Source of the DNA: Alicyclobacillus suci
Lineage (GTDB): Bacteria; Bacillota; Bacilli; Alicyclobacillales; Alicyclobacillaceae
DNA: 40,301 bases
Direction: 5' to 3'
NCBI RefSeq assembly: GCF_017329615.1
Contig: NZ_JAFMTW010000032.1
Coordinates: forward strand, 1-40,301
In this document: positions 32,385 to 40,188 of the stretch, in pieces
Numbering within the stretch: position 1 is the stretch's first letter
How the letters are laid out: the number at the start of each line of letters is the position of its first letter
Made by a program: the position numbers and the translations under genes
Notes under the pieces: model-generated
What the model saw: the letters and a program-made list of their open reading frames with translations, nothing else
Databases searched by the model: none
What the model was told of the DNA's origin: nothing

Positions 32385-33053
32385 TTGGAAAGGCATGTAT
32401 TGGTCGTGTTTCCCCACCCAGACGATGAGACCATGGCGACAGGGGGACCTATCGCAGTACACGCAGCAGCAGGAACACCTGTTACGTACGCCTGTTTTAC
32501 GCTTGGTGAAATGGGGCGTAACATGGGGAATCCACCGTTTGCGAATCGCGAGACGTTGCCAAAAATTCGCCAACAAGAACTGCGTGAAGCATGCCGGCAC
32601 CTTGGTATCACCGACTTGCGATGCATGGGCTTTCGCGATAAGACGTTGGAGTTTGAAGACCCGGATAAGTTGACCGCACTCATCTCCGAATTGATAGAAG
32701 AAGTTCATCCATCGCTCGTCATCACCTATTATCCTGGCTACTGTGTGCATCCGGATCACGAAGCGTTGGCGCACGCCACAGTGCGTGCAATTGCTCAAAT
32801 GCCGGCGGCTTCCCGCCCTGTGTTACAATGTCAGGCATTTGCACATGGACATCAAGCGGCGCTAGGCCCCTGTGATGTCGTCATCGACGCCAGTACTGTC
32901 TGGGAAAAGGTCTATCTTGCGTGGAAAGCACATAAGTCCCAGACGTCCTCTTATATCGCAGAGATCGATCAGGCGCTCCAGGGCGATGAAGCGTCTCGGC
33001 AACAGGCGATTGCGCGGTTTTGTAATTACGGGTTGTATACATACCGATTTTAA
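32385..33053 (+). CDS. bshB2: bacillithiol biosynthesis deacetylase BshB2
   Basis: The 222-residue PIG-L family zinc enzyme carries the HPDDE metal motif (residues 11-15), GEMGRNMGNPPFANRETLPKIRQQEL, and the second metal site HPDHEA. It deacetylates GlcNAc-malate to GlcN-malate in bacillithiol synthesis; the length and the GRNMG...NRE pattern fit BshB2. TTG 32385 is chosen: AGGAGG (32371-32376) lies 8 nt upstream. The earlier in-frame start at 32310 precedes that RBS. It is divergent from the P450 gene, and BshA/BshC are not in the window. Confidence 0.9.
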   Translation: MERHVLVVFPHPDDETMATGGPIAVHAAAGTPVTYACFTLGEMGRNMGNPPFANRETLPKIRQQELREACRHLGITDLRCMGFRDKTLEFEDPDKLTALISELIEEVHPSLVITYYPGYCVHPDHEALAHATVRAIAQMPAASRPVLQCQAFAHGHQAALGPCDVVIDASTVWEKVYLAWKAHKSQTSSYIAEIDQALQGDEASRQQAIARFCNYGLYTYRF

Positions 33054-33071
33054 GTGCGCATCGGTATCGAC

Positions 33072-33113
33072 AAAAAAGGCCAGCCAACTCACCGAATCGG
33101 TGTCAGCTGGCCT
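33072..33113 (-). terminator. bidirectional terminator between bshB2 and the aldo/keto reductase
   Basis: AGGCCAGC (33077-33084) and GCTGGCCT (33106-33113) form the outer stem and CACCGA/TCGGTG the inner one. Read on the minus strand it is followed by six T residues, so it best serves the reductase gene; on the plus strand the tail is weak. Confidence 0.8.
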
Positions 33114-33164
33114 CATCATCATGATTGTCGAGCGACTGTAGGTTGAGACTTGCCTGATGTGTGT

Positions 33165-33995
33165 TTAGAAGTTGAAGTTGTCAGGGTCGGCACCGAATCG
33201 ACGATTTTCATTCAATGCGTCAATCGCATGCATATCATCTGTGCTCAATTCAAAATCGAATACTTGCGCATTCTCGATAATGCGTGACTCACGAATCGAT
33301 TTCGGAATGGTCACGATGCCATGCTGTAGGTCCCAGCGCAGAACGACTTGGGCAGGGGTCTTGTTGTATTTTTTTGCAATGTTTACAAGAACCTCGTTAT
33401 CCAGGTGACCCTGCATCAATGGACTCCACGCCTCAAACTGAATCTTGTGGTCCGCGCAGAACGTGCGCAGTTCTGTCTGTGTGAGGAGTGGATGGCATTC
33501 CACTTGGTTGACTGCAGGGACGATTTCCGCGTCCGCGAGTAAATCTTCAAGATGATGGATATGGAAGTTGCTGACCCCGATAGCGCGAACGACGCCATCT
33601 TTATAAAGCTTTTCGAGCGCTTTCCAGGAGTCTTTGTACTTACCTTTGACTGGCCAGTGAATGAGATAGAGATCTACGTACTCAAGCCCGAGGCGCTTGT
33701 TGCTCGCTTCAAATGCGCGAAGGGCGGTGTCATATCCCTGATCCGCATTCCACAGTTTGGTGGTGATAAAGAGCTCATTGCGCGGGATGCCAGACTTGCG
33801 AACGGCGTTTCCAACGCCTTCTTCGTTTTGATACGCAGCGGCTGTATCGATGTGGCGGTAGCCAGCGTTCAATGCGTACGTCACGGCATTCTCCACTTCA
33901 TCTCCCGCCTTTGTCTGCCACACACCAAGGCCGAACCAAGGCATTTTCACGCCGTTGTTGAGCGTTGTGGTATCTGTGAGATGTTTTGCGGTCAT
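33165..33995 (-). CDS. aldo/keto reductase (YvgN-like)
   Basis: The 276-residue TIM-barrel NADPH-dependent carbonyl reductase has the catalytic Asp/Tyr motif [18 protein letters not shown], the Lys strand [13 protein letters not shown], and the His in [17 protein letters not shown]. The cofactor signature [19 protein letters not shown] is near the C-terminus. It is closest in pattern to Bacillus YvgN/YtbE, which reduce methylglyoxal and other aldehydes. AGGAGG lies about 8 nt before ATG 33995, and a perfect TATAAT (complement of 34043-34048) lies upstream. Confidence 0.92.
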   Translation of the reverse strand: MTAKHLTDTTTLNNGVKMPWFGLGVWQTKAGDEVENAVTYALNAGYRHIDTAAAYQNEEGVGNAVRKSGIPRNELFITTKLWNADQGYDTALRAFEASNKRLGLEYVDLYLIHWPVKGKYKDSWKALEKLYKDGVVRAIGVSNFHIHHLEDLLADAEIVPAVNQVECHPLLTQTELRTFCADHKIQFEAWSPLMQGHLDNEVLVNIAKKYNKTPAQVVLRWDLQHGIVTIPKSIRESRIIENAQVFDFELSTDDMHAIDALNENRRFGADPDNFNF

Positions 33996-34085
33996 CAGGG
34001 TTCCCTCCTAAGGAAAAGTGTGGAGCTTAGTTTTCGGATCTCATTATATCGATTCTTGATTTGAAAGGGAAAGTAGATTTAAACG

Positions 34086-34113
34086 TTCACAAATCACTGA
34101 AAAGTGCTACAAT
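34086..34113 (+). promoter_or_regulatory. promoter of cimA
   Basis: TTCACA (34086-34091) and TACAAT (34108-34113) are separated by 16 nt, each one base from the sigma-A consensus. No T-box or leader peptide is visible in the short leader that follows. Confidence 0.6.
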
Positions 34114-34169
34114 AAATAATCTAAATAGTGAGACGAATATAAAAGAGTGAGGCGTGGAGCTGAGTGGAC

Positions 34170-35765
34170 ATGGAGCGAGTCATGATTTTAGATACGACTC
34201 TTCGCGACGGTACGCAAGGAGAGGGTATCAGTTTAACTGTGGCTGACAAGTTGCGCATTGCAAAGAAGCTAGACGAGTTAGGCATTGCCTATATTGAAGG
34301 TGGGTTTCCCGGTGCAAATCCCAAAGATCAAGAGTTTTTCGAAACTGCAAAGAAGAAACTTCACTTAAAGCATGCGAAACTGACTGCGTTTGGCAGCACA
34401 AGGCGCCCGGGTGTGGCAGCGGAGACGGATGAAGGGTTGCGCGTCCTTCTTGACTCACAGGCGCCTGTTGTGACGTTGGTAGGTAAGGCATGGGATTTTC
34501 ACGTACGAGAGGCGCTCAGAGTCACACTAGAGGAAAATCTTCAAATGATTTCTGATTCGGTGGCTTATCTCAAGCGTCAAGGAAGAGAGGTTATTTTTGA
34601 CGCCGAACATTTCTTTGACGGATATTGCCATAACCCCGACTACGCCTTGGCGACGTTAACCGTTGCTGCGGACGCGGGCGTCGATTGGGTGACTTTGTGT
34701 GATACAAACGGGGGAACACTCCCACATCAAATTTCTGAAATCGTCCGTGTGGTCGTCGCTACCCTCTCTGTTCCGGTGGGGATTCACACGCACAACGACT
34801 GCGAACTCGCGGTTGCAAACAGTCTTGCAGCTGTGCGCCATGGCGCGACGATGGTTCATGGAACCATCAATGGGATTGGCGAGCGGTGCGGAAATGCGAA
34901 TCTCGCCTCGGTTATTCCGAATCTGGAGTTGAAATTGGAGAAGCGGTGCTTGCCGTCTTCAGACCATCTCGTTCACCTTACAGAGATTGCGCGATTCATC
35001 GGGGAAATCGCCAACTTGGTTCCGCATAGTTATCAACCTTTTGTGGGGCATAGCGCATTTGCGCATAAAGGGGGAATTCACGTAAGTGCTATCTCCCGCA
35101 ATCCAGAGACGTACGAACATATTCGTCCGGAGTTAGTAGGGAATACACGGCGAATCCTCGTTTCCGAATTATCTGGCGTATCCAACTTACAACACCGGGC
35201 AGAGGAATTTGGTGTAGATGTTCGCGATAGAAAGGAAGAAATGCGCCAGTTACTGGGCGAAATCAAGGAGTTGGAATATCAAGGCTACCAGTTTGAAGGC
35301 GCGGAAGCGTCGCAGGAATTATTATTTTTAAAGCGTTTTGGCCAGTACGAGTCTTTTTTTGACGTGGTGGCGATGCGGGTCGAAGCGACCATGCTGGACG
35401 ACGATGTTATGTATTCCGAAGCTATCGTCAAATTGTTGGTGCGTGGCCAGTCAGTCCACACGGTCGCGGAGGGGAATGGTCCCGTCAATGCCCTGGATAG
35501 TGCACTACGGAAGGCACTAACGCCGTTTTACCCCATCATTGAAACGATGCATTTAACGGACTATAAAGTTCGTGTCTTAGATGAGAAGGATGCTACGGCG
35601 GCCAAGGTGCGGGTACTGATTGAATCGACGAATGGCTTCGATGTGTGGAGGACAATTGGCGTTTCAGAGAACGTAATTGAAGCGAGTTGGGAAGCCTTGG
35701 TCGACAGTGTGATGTACTTTTTGTTGCGCGTGGTTCGCAAGGACGGGGCCGCAGAAGTATCGTAA
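34170..35765 (+). CDS. cimA: (R)-citramalate synthase
   Basis: The 531-residue DRE-TIM enzyme condenses pyruvate and acetyl-CoA to citramalate for threonine-independent isoleucine synthesis. Features are the catalytic/metal DTTLRDGTQGEG near residue 7, GFPGANPKDQEFF, the metal histidines HTHNDCELAVANSLAA, and GNANLASVIPNLELKL. The C-terminal LeuA-like regulatory domain (from about 400) has GQSVHTVAEGNGPVNALDSALR. The 531-residue length and AFGSTRRPG match the long CimA subfamily rather than 2-isopropylmalate synthase. ATG 34170 gives better spacing from GGAG (34156-34159) than GTG 34164. The gene stands alone, with its own promoter and a hairpin behind it. Confidence 0.93.
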   Translation: MERVMILDTTLRDGTQGEGISLTVADKLRIAKKLDELGIAYIEGGFPGANPKDQEFFETAKKKLHLKHAKLTAFGSTRRPGVAAETDEGLRVLLDSQAPVVTLVGKAWDFHVREALRVTLEENLQMISDSVAYLKRQGREVIFDAEHFFDGYCHNPDYALATLTVAADAGVDWVTLCDTNGGTLPHQISEIVRVVVATLSVPVGIHTHNDCELAVANSLAAVRHGATMVHGTINGIGERCGNANLASVIPNLELKLEKRCLPSSDHLVHLTEIARFIGEIANLVPHSYQPFVGHSAFAHKGGIHVSAISRNPETYEHIRPELVGNTRRILVSELSGVSNLQHRAEEFGVDVRDRKEEMRQLLGEIKELEYQGYQFEGAEASQELLFLKRFGQYESFFDVVAMRVEATMLDDDVMYSEAIVKLLVRGQSVHTVAEGNGPVNALDSALRKALTPFYPIIETMHLTDYKVRVLDEKDATAAKVRVLIESTNGFDVWRTIGVSENVIEASWEALVDSVMYFLLRVVRKDGAAEVS

Positions 35766-35798
35766 CCGGTTGGTAGTGGGTTCATGGTGAACAAGAGA

Positions 35799-35835
35799 GG
35801 GCAGCCCGATACGGCAAAATGGTATCGGGCTGCCC
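35799..35835. terminator. hairpin between convergent cimA and kinase genes
   Basis: GGGCAGCCCGATAC (35799-35812) and GTATCGGGCTGCCC (35822-35835) form a perfect 14-bp stem with a 9-nt loop. Neither side has a long T-run; it probably serves both genes. Confidence 0.7.
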
Positions 35836-35862
35836 GACGGCTTGTCCCGCGAAGATAATGAG

Positions 35863-37602
35863 TTAGAGAACCATCGTGGCGGACTGCATCTGAATGACAC
35901 CGTTATCTCCCGGCTGCTGGGCGGAGGGCAATATAATGGTGACCTCTGTACCTACACCGACTTCACTGTGAATTTCAATGTTACCTTGATGTTCCTTCAA
36001 GATATTGTATACGACCATGAGTCCAAGACCGGTTCCTTTTTCTTTTGTTGTATAGAACGGATCACCAAGGTTTGTTTTCAGTTCCTCCGGAATACCTACG
36101 CCTTGGTCGCGAATGACGATAACAATCTGGTCGTCGACGAGACGTCCCGAGATATTGACTACACCGCCATTATCCATAGACTCCACAGCGTTTTTCAGGA
36201 TGTTTACAAATACCTGGCGGATTTGATTTTCATTACATTTACTGTAAATAGATCCTTGAAAAGCGAGATCGAAATATACGTTACGCTTGTGTGCTTGTCC
36301 TTCGAGAAGTGTTACGCAGTGCCTGACCACAGGGACTAAATCGACAATTTTGTATTGTGCTTTTTGTGGTTTGGCCAGTAATAACAATTCCGAGGTGATT
36401 TCTTCAATACGCGTCAACTCAGACCAAACGATGTCATAGGAGGACTGCGAATACGATTCGAAGTCCCGTTTTAAGACTTGCACAAATCCTTTTACCGCTG
36501 TGAGTGGATTGCGGATTTCATGCGCGACGCCAGCGGCCAACTGCCCAATCACGGCGAGTTTTTCCGAGTGCACAAGATACTCCTGTTGGCGTAGTCGCTC
36601 GGTAATATCTCTAGATGCGAGAATGATGTCGTACACTTCACCGTGATCATTTAGGACCGGCGAGAATTCTGTTTCAACGGGAAGTTGTTTGCCGTTGATA
36701 TTCAGCGTTAGCTCAAGTCTCTCATGTGTTCCTTCTTGTCGAATTCGATTGATGGCCTGAAAGATTTTAAATGGGTCATTTGTAATCGAACCTATACTTT
36801 TTCCAATTACCCACGAGGTGTCGCATTGAAAGACTTGTTCGTGTGATGGTGACGCATATGAAATTGTGTTGTCAGTACCTACGACGACAATTAAATCGGT
36901 CGTGTAGTGAGCGATGAGTTGATATTGTCGCTCTGCTTGCTCTTGTGAGTTGACGGCCTGAAGAAATTGGCGTGAGAGCATGACAAAGCATGCAAATAAC
37001 ACAGCTACTAAGCCGATGACTAGGGTCTTATTGGCGAAGTCTATTACCATTGTCAATGTCGAAGAAGTCGCCAGTAATGGTATTAGGTTAAACATGCGAA
37101 GGCTGTCAACTAAAGTTACCTTGACACCTAAAGAACGTTGGATCCCCATCAGAATAGCCAAATTAATGATTTCAAACGCGCTAATGGTGAGTAAGATATC
37201 AAAAAAAGTTGGTAGAAAAGATACCTCACGGGCAACTATCCAGGCGCCCCCTAAAGAATAAAAAAACATACCCAACGTCACCATAAATCGGTACCATTTT
37301 ATTTGGTGTATCTGTAACTTATAGTGGCGCAAAAATTCCGTGAAGGTGCTACAGAGCAATGGCACACATGCTGCGGCTAAACCTTGGGTGTCCAGTACAA
37401 AAATGTAACAGATAACGCTAGCGCCCCAAACCACACCTTTGGGAAGGTAGATTGGAAACATCCCGAGGCACATGGATAGACCAGAAATAACTAATAATTC
37501 CGGCGTCACTTGATGTAATGCTACGACCTTTGCAATAGCAATAAGGACTGCTGCGCCAGAGATAAAAAGCATATTTCGGTAAAGCCTTCTAATGATCAAC
37601 AA
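35863..37602 (-). CDS. multi-pass membrane PAS sensor histidine kinase (KinB-like, sporulation-kinase type)
   Basis: The 579-residue kinase has about six to seven membrane helices in residues 1-215, and a PAS domain (about 225-345: AHYTTDLIVVVGTDNTISYASPSHEQVF). The HisKA domain has the phospho-acceptor His361 in VAHEIRNPLTAVKGFVQVLK. The ATPase domain has NILKNAVESM, DQGVGIPEE and GTGLGLMVVYNI. The HisKA sequence is that of the Bacillus phosphorelay kinases (KinA-E), so a Spo0F-like target is likely. No response regulator lies beside it. TTG 37602 follows GGAGAG, and the first bases overlap the DUF5317 gene by 14. What the membrane domain senses is unknown; see the small peptide gene at 38210-38293. 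Confidence 0.9.
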   Translation of the reverse strand: MLIIRRLYRNMLFISGAAVLIAIAKVVALHQVTPELLVISGLSMCLGMFPIYLPKGVVWGASVICYIFVLDTQGLAAACVPLLCSTFTEFLRHYKLQIHQIKWYRFMVTLGMFFYSLGGAWIVAREVSFLPTFFDILLTISAFEIINLAILMGIQRSLGVKVTLVDSLRMFNLIPLLATSSTLTMVIDFANKTLVIGLVAVLFACFVMLSRQFLQAVNSQEQAERQYQLIAHYTTDLIVVVGTDNTISYASPSHEQVFQCDTSWVIGKSIGSITNDPFKIFQAINRIRQEGTHERLELTLNINGKQLPVETEFSPVLNDHGEVYDIILASRDITERLRQQEYLVHSEKLAVIGQLAAGVAHEIRNPLTAVKGFVQVLKRDFESYSQSSYDIVWSELTRIEEITSELLLLAKPQKAQYKIVDLVPVVRHCVTLLEGQAHKRNVYFDLAFQGSIYSKCNENQIRQVFVNILKNAVESMDNGGVVNISGRLVDDQIVIVIRDQGVGIPEELKTNLGDPFYTTKEKGTGLGLMVVYNILKEHQGNIEIHSEVGVGTEVTIILPSAQQPGDNGVIQMQSATMVL

Positions 37603-38113
37603 TAACTTTCTCTCCTCGTTTGGAAGAGTTGAAAAAAATCAACTGAATAACACCAATACCCACGAGGATATCACCTGGGCTCATTAGATATGGCCACACC
37701 GGAATCCAATCGACAATCCAACCGCTGATACCTGTTGACGTGATGACGTGTCGTGTTCCTATATGGGGAACTGATGTGTCATGGTGCATGAGTGTGTACG
37801 CGTGAAGCGAAACGGGCATGACACCATGATTTATCACAATGGCAAACAGGTTTAAACTTGCACCAATCAGCACCATTGGAACACCTTGGATTTTCCAGTT
37901 TGCAAGTAACCCCACTATAAATATAAAAAATAAGACATCTAGAATCCAGGGGGAACTGATTTGTTTAAACAAAGGGATTGCGTTGAGCAATATTTGAATG
38001 AAGAGTGCACCGATTATAATGAAGGGATATTTGAACCGCACGCGGATTAAAGCACCGAGATTACGCCGGAAAACTAGACTTAGTAGGATTCCGAGCCCAA
38101 CAAAGTATGGCAT
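37589..38113 (-). CDS. DUF5317 family membrane protein
   Basis: The 174-residue protein has five or so hydrophobic helices (PYFVGLGILLSLVF, YPFIIIGALFIQILLNAI, LDVLFFIFIVGLLANW, VPMVLIGASLNLFAIVIN, MSPGDILVGIGVIQLIFF). It matches DUF5317 with the conserved INHGVMPVS and SPGDILVGIG stretches. Function unknown. ATG 38113 is preferred, with GGAG 8 nt upstream; the open frame reaches 38167, but that start abuts the terminator of the peptide gene. Its end overlaps the sensor-kinase start by 14 bases, so the two are coupled and may work together. Confidence 0.82.
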   Translation of the reverse strand: MPYFVGLGILLSLVFRRNLGALIRVRFKYPFIIIGALFIQILLNAIPLFKQISSPWILDVLFFIFIVGLLANWKIQGVPMVLIGASLNLFAIVINHGVMPVSLHAYTLMHHDTSVPHIGTRHVITSTGISGWIVDWIPVWPYLMSPGDILVGIGVIQLIFFNSSKRGEKVIVDH

Positions 38114-38166
38114 AGTACCCTCTCCATAAATTCTGAAATGTTTCGTTTCGCTTTCGTTGTTAGACA

Positions 38167-38199
38167 TTAAGAAAAGGACCTCTTGGGTCCTTTTCTTAA
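38167..38199 (-). terminator. terminator of the small peptide gene
   Basis: TTAAGAAAAGGACC (38167-38180) and GGTCCTTTTCTTAA (38186-38199) form a perfect 14-bp inverted repeat with a 5-nt loop. On the minus strand the distal arm contributes TTTTCTT. It separates the peptide gene from DUF5317, allowing some read-through. Confidence 0.75.
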
Positions 38200-38209
38200 C
38201 AGTGTTGTC

Positions 38210-38293
38210 TTAGAGCCAAGGGAATTCTGCAATTGCTGCGACAGCGAGAGCTACGAGGACGCCTACTGTTACAAGCTTCTGATTCTTGAACAT
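38210..38293 (-). CDS. 27-residue putative exported signalling peptide
   Basis: ATG 38293 is 7 nt after AAGAGGAGG (38301-38309), the best RBS in this region. The frame gives 27 residues: the basic start MFKNQK, a hydrophobic helix (LVTVGVLVALAVAAIA) and the end EFPWL, then TAA. The AIA motif is a good type-I signal peptidase site, so a free pentapeptide EFPWL could be released outside, as in Phr or competence-factor precursors. Alternatively the whole may be a single-helix membrane microprotein. A sigma-H promoter with an overlapping Spo0A box drives it and a terminator ends it. It lies upstream of DUF5317 and a KinB-like kinase. No homologue is recalled, so the signalling role is inference. 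Confidence 0.68.
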   Translation of the reverse strand: MFKNQKLVTVGVLVALAVAAIAEFPWL

Positions 38294-38332
38294 GAGAACT
38301 CCTCCTCTTAAATTTTTGGATGTGTAGTACTG

Positions 38333-38359
38333 ATTCGACACTTCTTGTTACTTTCCTTC
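38333..38359 (-). promoter_or_regulatory. sigma-H promoter of the peptide gene
   Basis: On the minus strand GAAGGAAAG (38359-38351) matches the sigma-H -35 RnAGGAwWW at all but the last position. After an 11-nt gap GTCGAAT (38339-38333) matches the -10 RnnGAAT fully. Transcription would begin about 15 nt before the RBS. A Spo0A box (TGTCGAA, 38340-38334) overlaps the -10. Confidence 0.65.
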
Positions 38360-38416
38360 TATTTGCGACAATATTTTGTAGAAGATTTCGTCATTTTTTG
38401 TCGAATTCATGTCGAA
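38334..38416. promoter_or_regulatory. cluster of Spo0A boxes in the peptide/aspD divergent region
   Basis: Four perfect TGNCGAA boxes occur: minus strand 38340-38334 (TGTCGAA) and 38393-38387 (TGACGAA), plus strand 38399-38405 and 38410-38416 (both TGTCGAA, one helical turn apart). One-mismatch copies lie at 38364-38370 and 38446-38452. The two plus-strand boxes overlap a possible aspD promoter, TTGTCG (38398-38403), 17 nt, TTAATT (38421-38426). This is a typical Spo0A target region. Confidence 0.72.
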
Positions 38417-38556
38417 TAGATTAATTTCTATGTTTTATCTGTCAGTTCGACGTGCACTTTGGCGGAAATTATTCTATTGGAAGCATATTCCTGAGCGGTG
38501 GCGTACACACTAGAAGCCGGATTATTATCCGCCTAGCCATGACGGGAGGGGACAGC

Positions 38557-40188
38557 ATGAATCAAGAGGATTTTACGATGCGGCGAGAGATGGAGCGCTC
38601 TTATTCGGCCATTAGTCCGTTTGAGTTAAAAAATAAACTGATTGAGCTGGCGAAGGGGCACCAAAAGAAAAGTGCTCGCGTGATGTTAAACGCGGGACGA
38701 GGGAATCCGAATTGGATTTCTTCAACGCCACGTGACGCCTTCTTTTCATTGGGGCGTTTTGCGATGGTGGAGAGTCGGCGTGTTTGGGAAGAACCTGACC
38801 TTGCGGGCAAACCGGTGAGGCCTGGCTCCTATCGACGATTTTTGGAGTTTGCGGCGCAGCATAGAGAGATGCCGGGTATGTCGCTACTTCGGGATGTCAT
38901 CGAATACGGACGCGATGTCTTGGGCGTCGATGCAGACGCGTTTGTTTACGAGTTGGTTGATGGCATTATCGGAGACAATTATCCAGAACCGGATAGAATG
39001 CTTGTTCATGTTGAAAAGGTGGTTCATCAGTTTCTGATTCAGGAAATGTGTGCCGGGGATGAGGCGGTAGGAAATTTCGATTTATTTGCGGTGGAAGGCG
39101 CAACCGCGGCCATGTGCTACATATTTGACACGCTACATGAAAATTATTTGTTGCAGCCAAAGGACAAGGTTGCTGTAATGGTACCCATTTTTCCTCCTTA
39201 TATCGAGATTTCGCAGCTGTCGAAATACAACTTTGACTTGGTCGAGATTCATGCCAGTGCTCGCGACGAACAGGGAAATCACACATGGCAGTATCCAGAA
39301 TCCGAGCTGGCGAAGTTGGAGGATCCCGCCATCAAGGCCTTATTTCTCGTCAATCCCAGTAATCCACCATCGGTAGCTATGAATGAGGAAACGATACAGC
39401 GACTCGTCGGTATCGTACGTGAAAAGAACCCGGGGCTGATGATTATTTCGGATGATGTGTATGGCACCTTTGTCGACGGCTTTCGTTCTCTCATGTCCGT
39501 ACTGCCATGTAACACAATAGGCGTTTATTCGTTTTCGAAGTATTTTGGTGTGACGGGTTGGCGCTTAGGTGTGGTCGCAGTGCATCAGAACAATGTCTTT
39601 GATGAGCGTCTCAAGCAGTTGTCTGAGGACAAGATTGCAATTCTCAATCAGCGTTATGCCTCGATGACGATGCATCCTGAACAGCTTCGTTTGATTGATA
39701 GGATGGTCGCCGACAGCCGGCAAGTGGCACTGAATCACACGGCGGGGTTATCGACACCGCAGCAAGTCCAAATGGCGTTGTTCTGTGGGTTTGCGTTGTT
39801 GGACAAAGAAAATCGATACAAGCAGTTGACGAAGGATATTTGTCATCGGCGGATGCGGTTGCTCTACCAAGGGCTCGGATTGCCAATGCCAAACATCCCG
39901 AATGACGCGGACTATTACACGGAATTCGATCTCGAAGAATGGTCAAACCACCACTACGGTGTTTCGTTTACCAAGTTTCTTCAAGCGAATTATGAGCCTA
40001 TCGACATTCTATTTCGACTTGCCGAGGAATCGGGGATTGTGTTGCTGAATGGTGGAGGATTTCACGGGCCTACGTGGTCAATTCGAGTTTCTCTCGCCAA
40101 TTTGAACGATGACTCATACACCCAAATTGGTCACGCACTCCATGCAGCGCTTGAGCGTTATGTCGAGGAGTGGAAAGCTACGCAGTGA
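38557..40188 (+). CDS. aspD: bifunctional aspartate aminotransferase / aspartate 4-decarboxylase
   Basis: The 543-residue PLP enzyme matches AspD (aspartate beta-decarboxylase), which turns L-aspartate into L-alanine and CO2 and has transaminase side activity. Signs are the N-terminal LNAGRGNPNWISSTPRDAFFSLG, the fold-I motif NPSNPPSVAMNEE, the SDDVYGTF strand, the PLP lysine K328 in SFSKYFGVTGWRLG, and the C-terminal IRVSLANLNDD. Length is normal. GGGAGGGG (38544-38551) precedes ATG 38557; the upstream open frame to 38452 covers the promoter. The reaction consumes a proton and often works with an aspartate:alanine antiporter, which is not in the window. The Spo0A boxes upstream suggest stationary-phase or sporulation control. 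Confidence 0.93.
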   Translation: MNQEDFTMRREMERSYSAISPFELKNKLIELAKGHQKKSARVMLNAGRGNPNWISSTPRDAFFSLGRFAMVESRRVWEEPDLAGKPVRPGSYRRFLEFAAQHREMPGMSLLRDVIEYGRDVLGVDADAFVYELVDGIIGDNYPEPDRMLVHVEKVVHQFLIQEMCAGDEAVGNFDLFAVEGATAAMCYIFDTLHENYLLQPKDKVAVMVPIFPPYIEISQLSKYNFDLVEIHASARDEQGNHTWQYPESELAKLEDPAIKALFLVNPSNPPSVAMNEETIQRLVGIVREKNPGLMIISDDVYGTFVDGFRSLMSVLPCNTIGVYSFSKYFGVTGWRLGVVAVHQNNVFDERLKQLSEDKIAILNQRYASMTMHPEQLRLIDRMVADSRQVALNHTAGLSTPQQVQMALFCGFALLDKENRYKQLTKDICHRRMRLLYQGLGLPMPNIPNDADYYTEFDLEEWSNHHYGVSFTKFLQANYEPIDILFRLAEESGIVLLNGGGFHGPTWSIRVSLANLNDDSYTQIGHALHAALERYVEEWKATQ

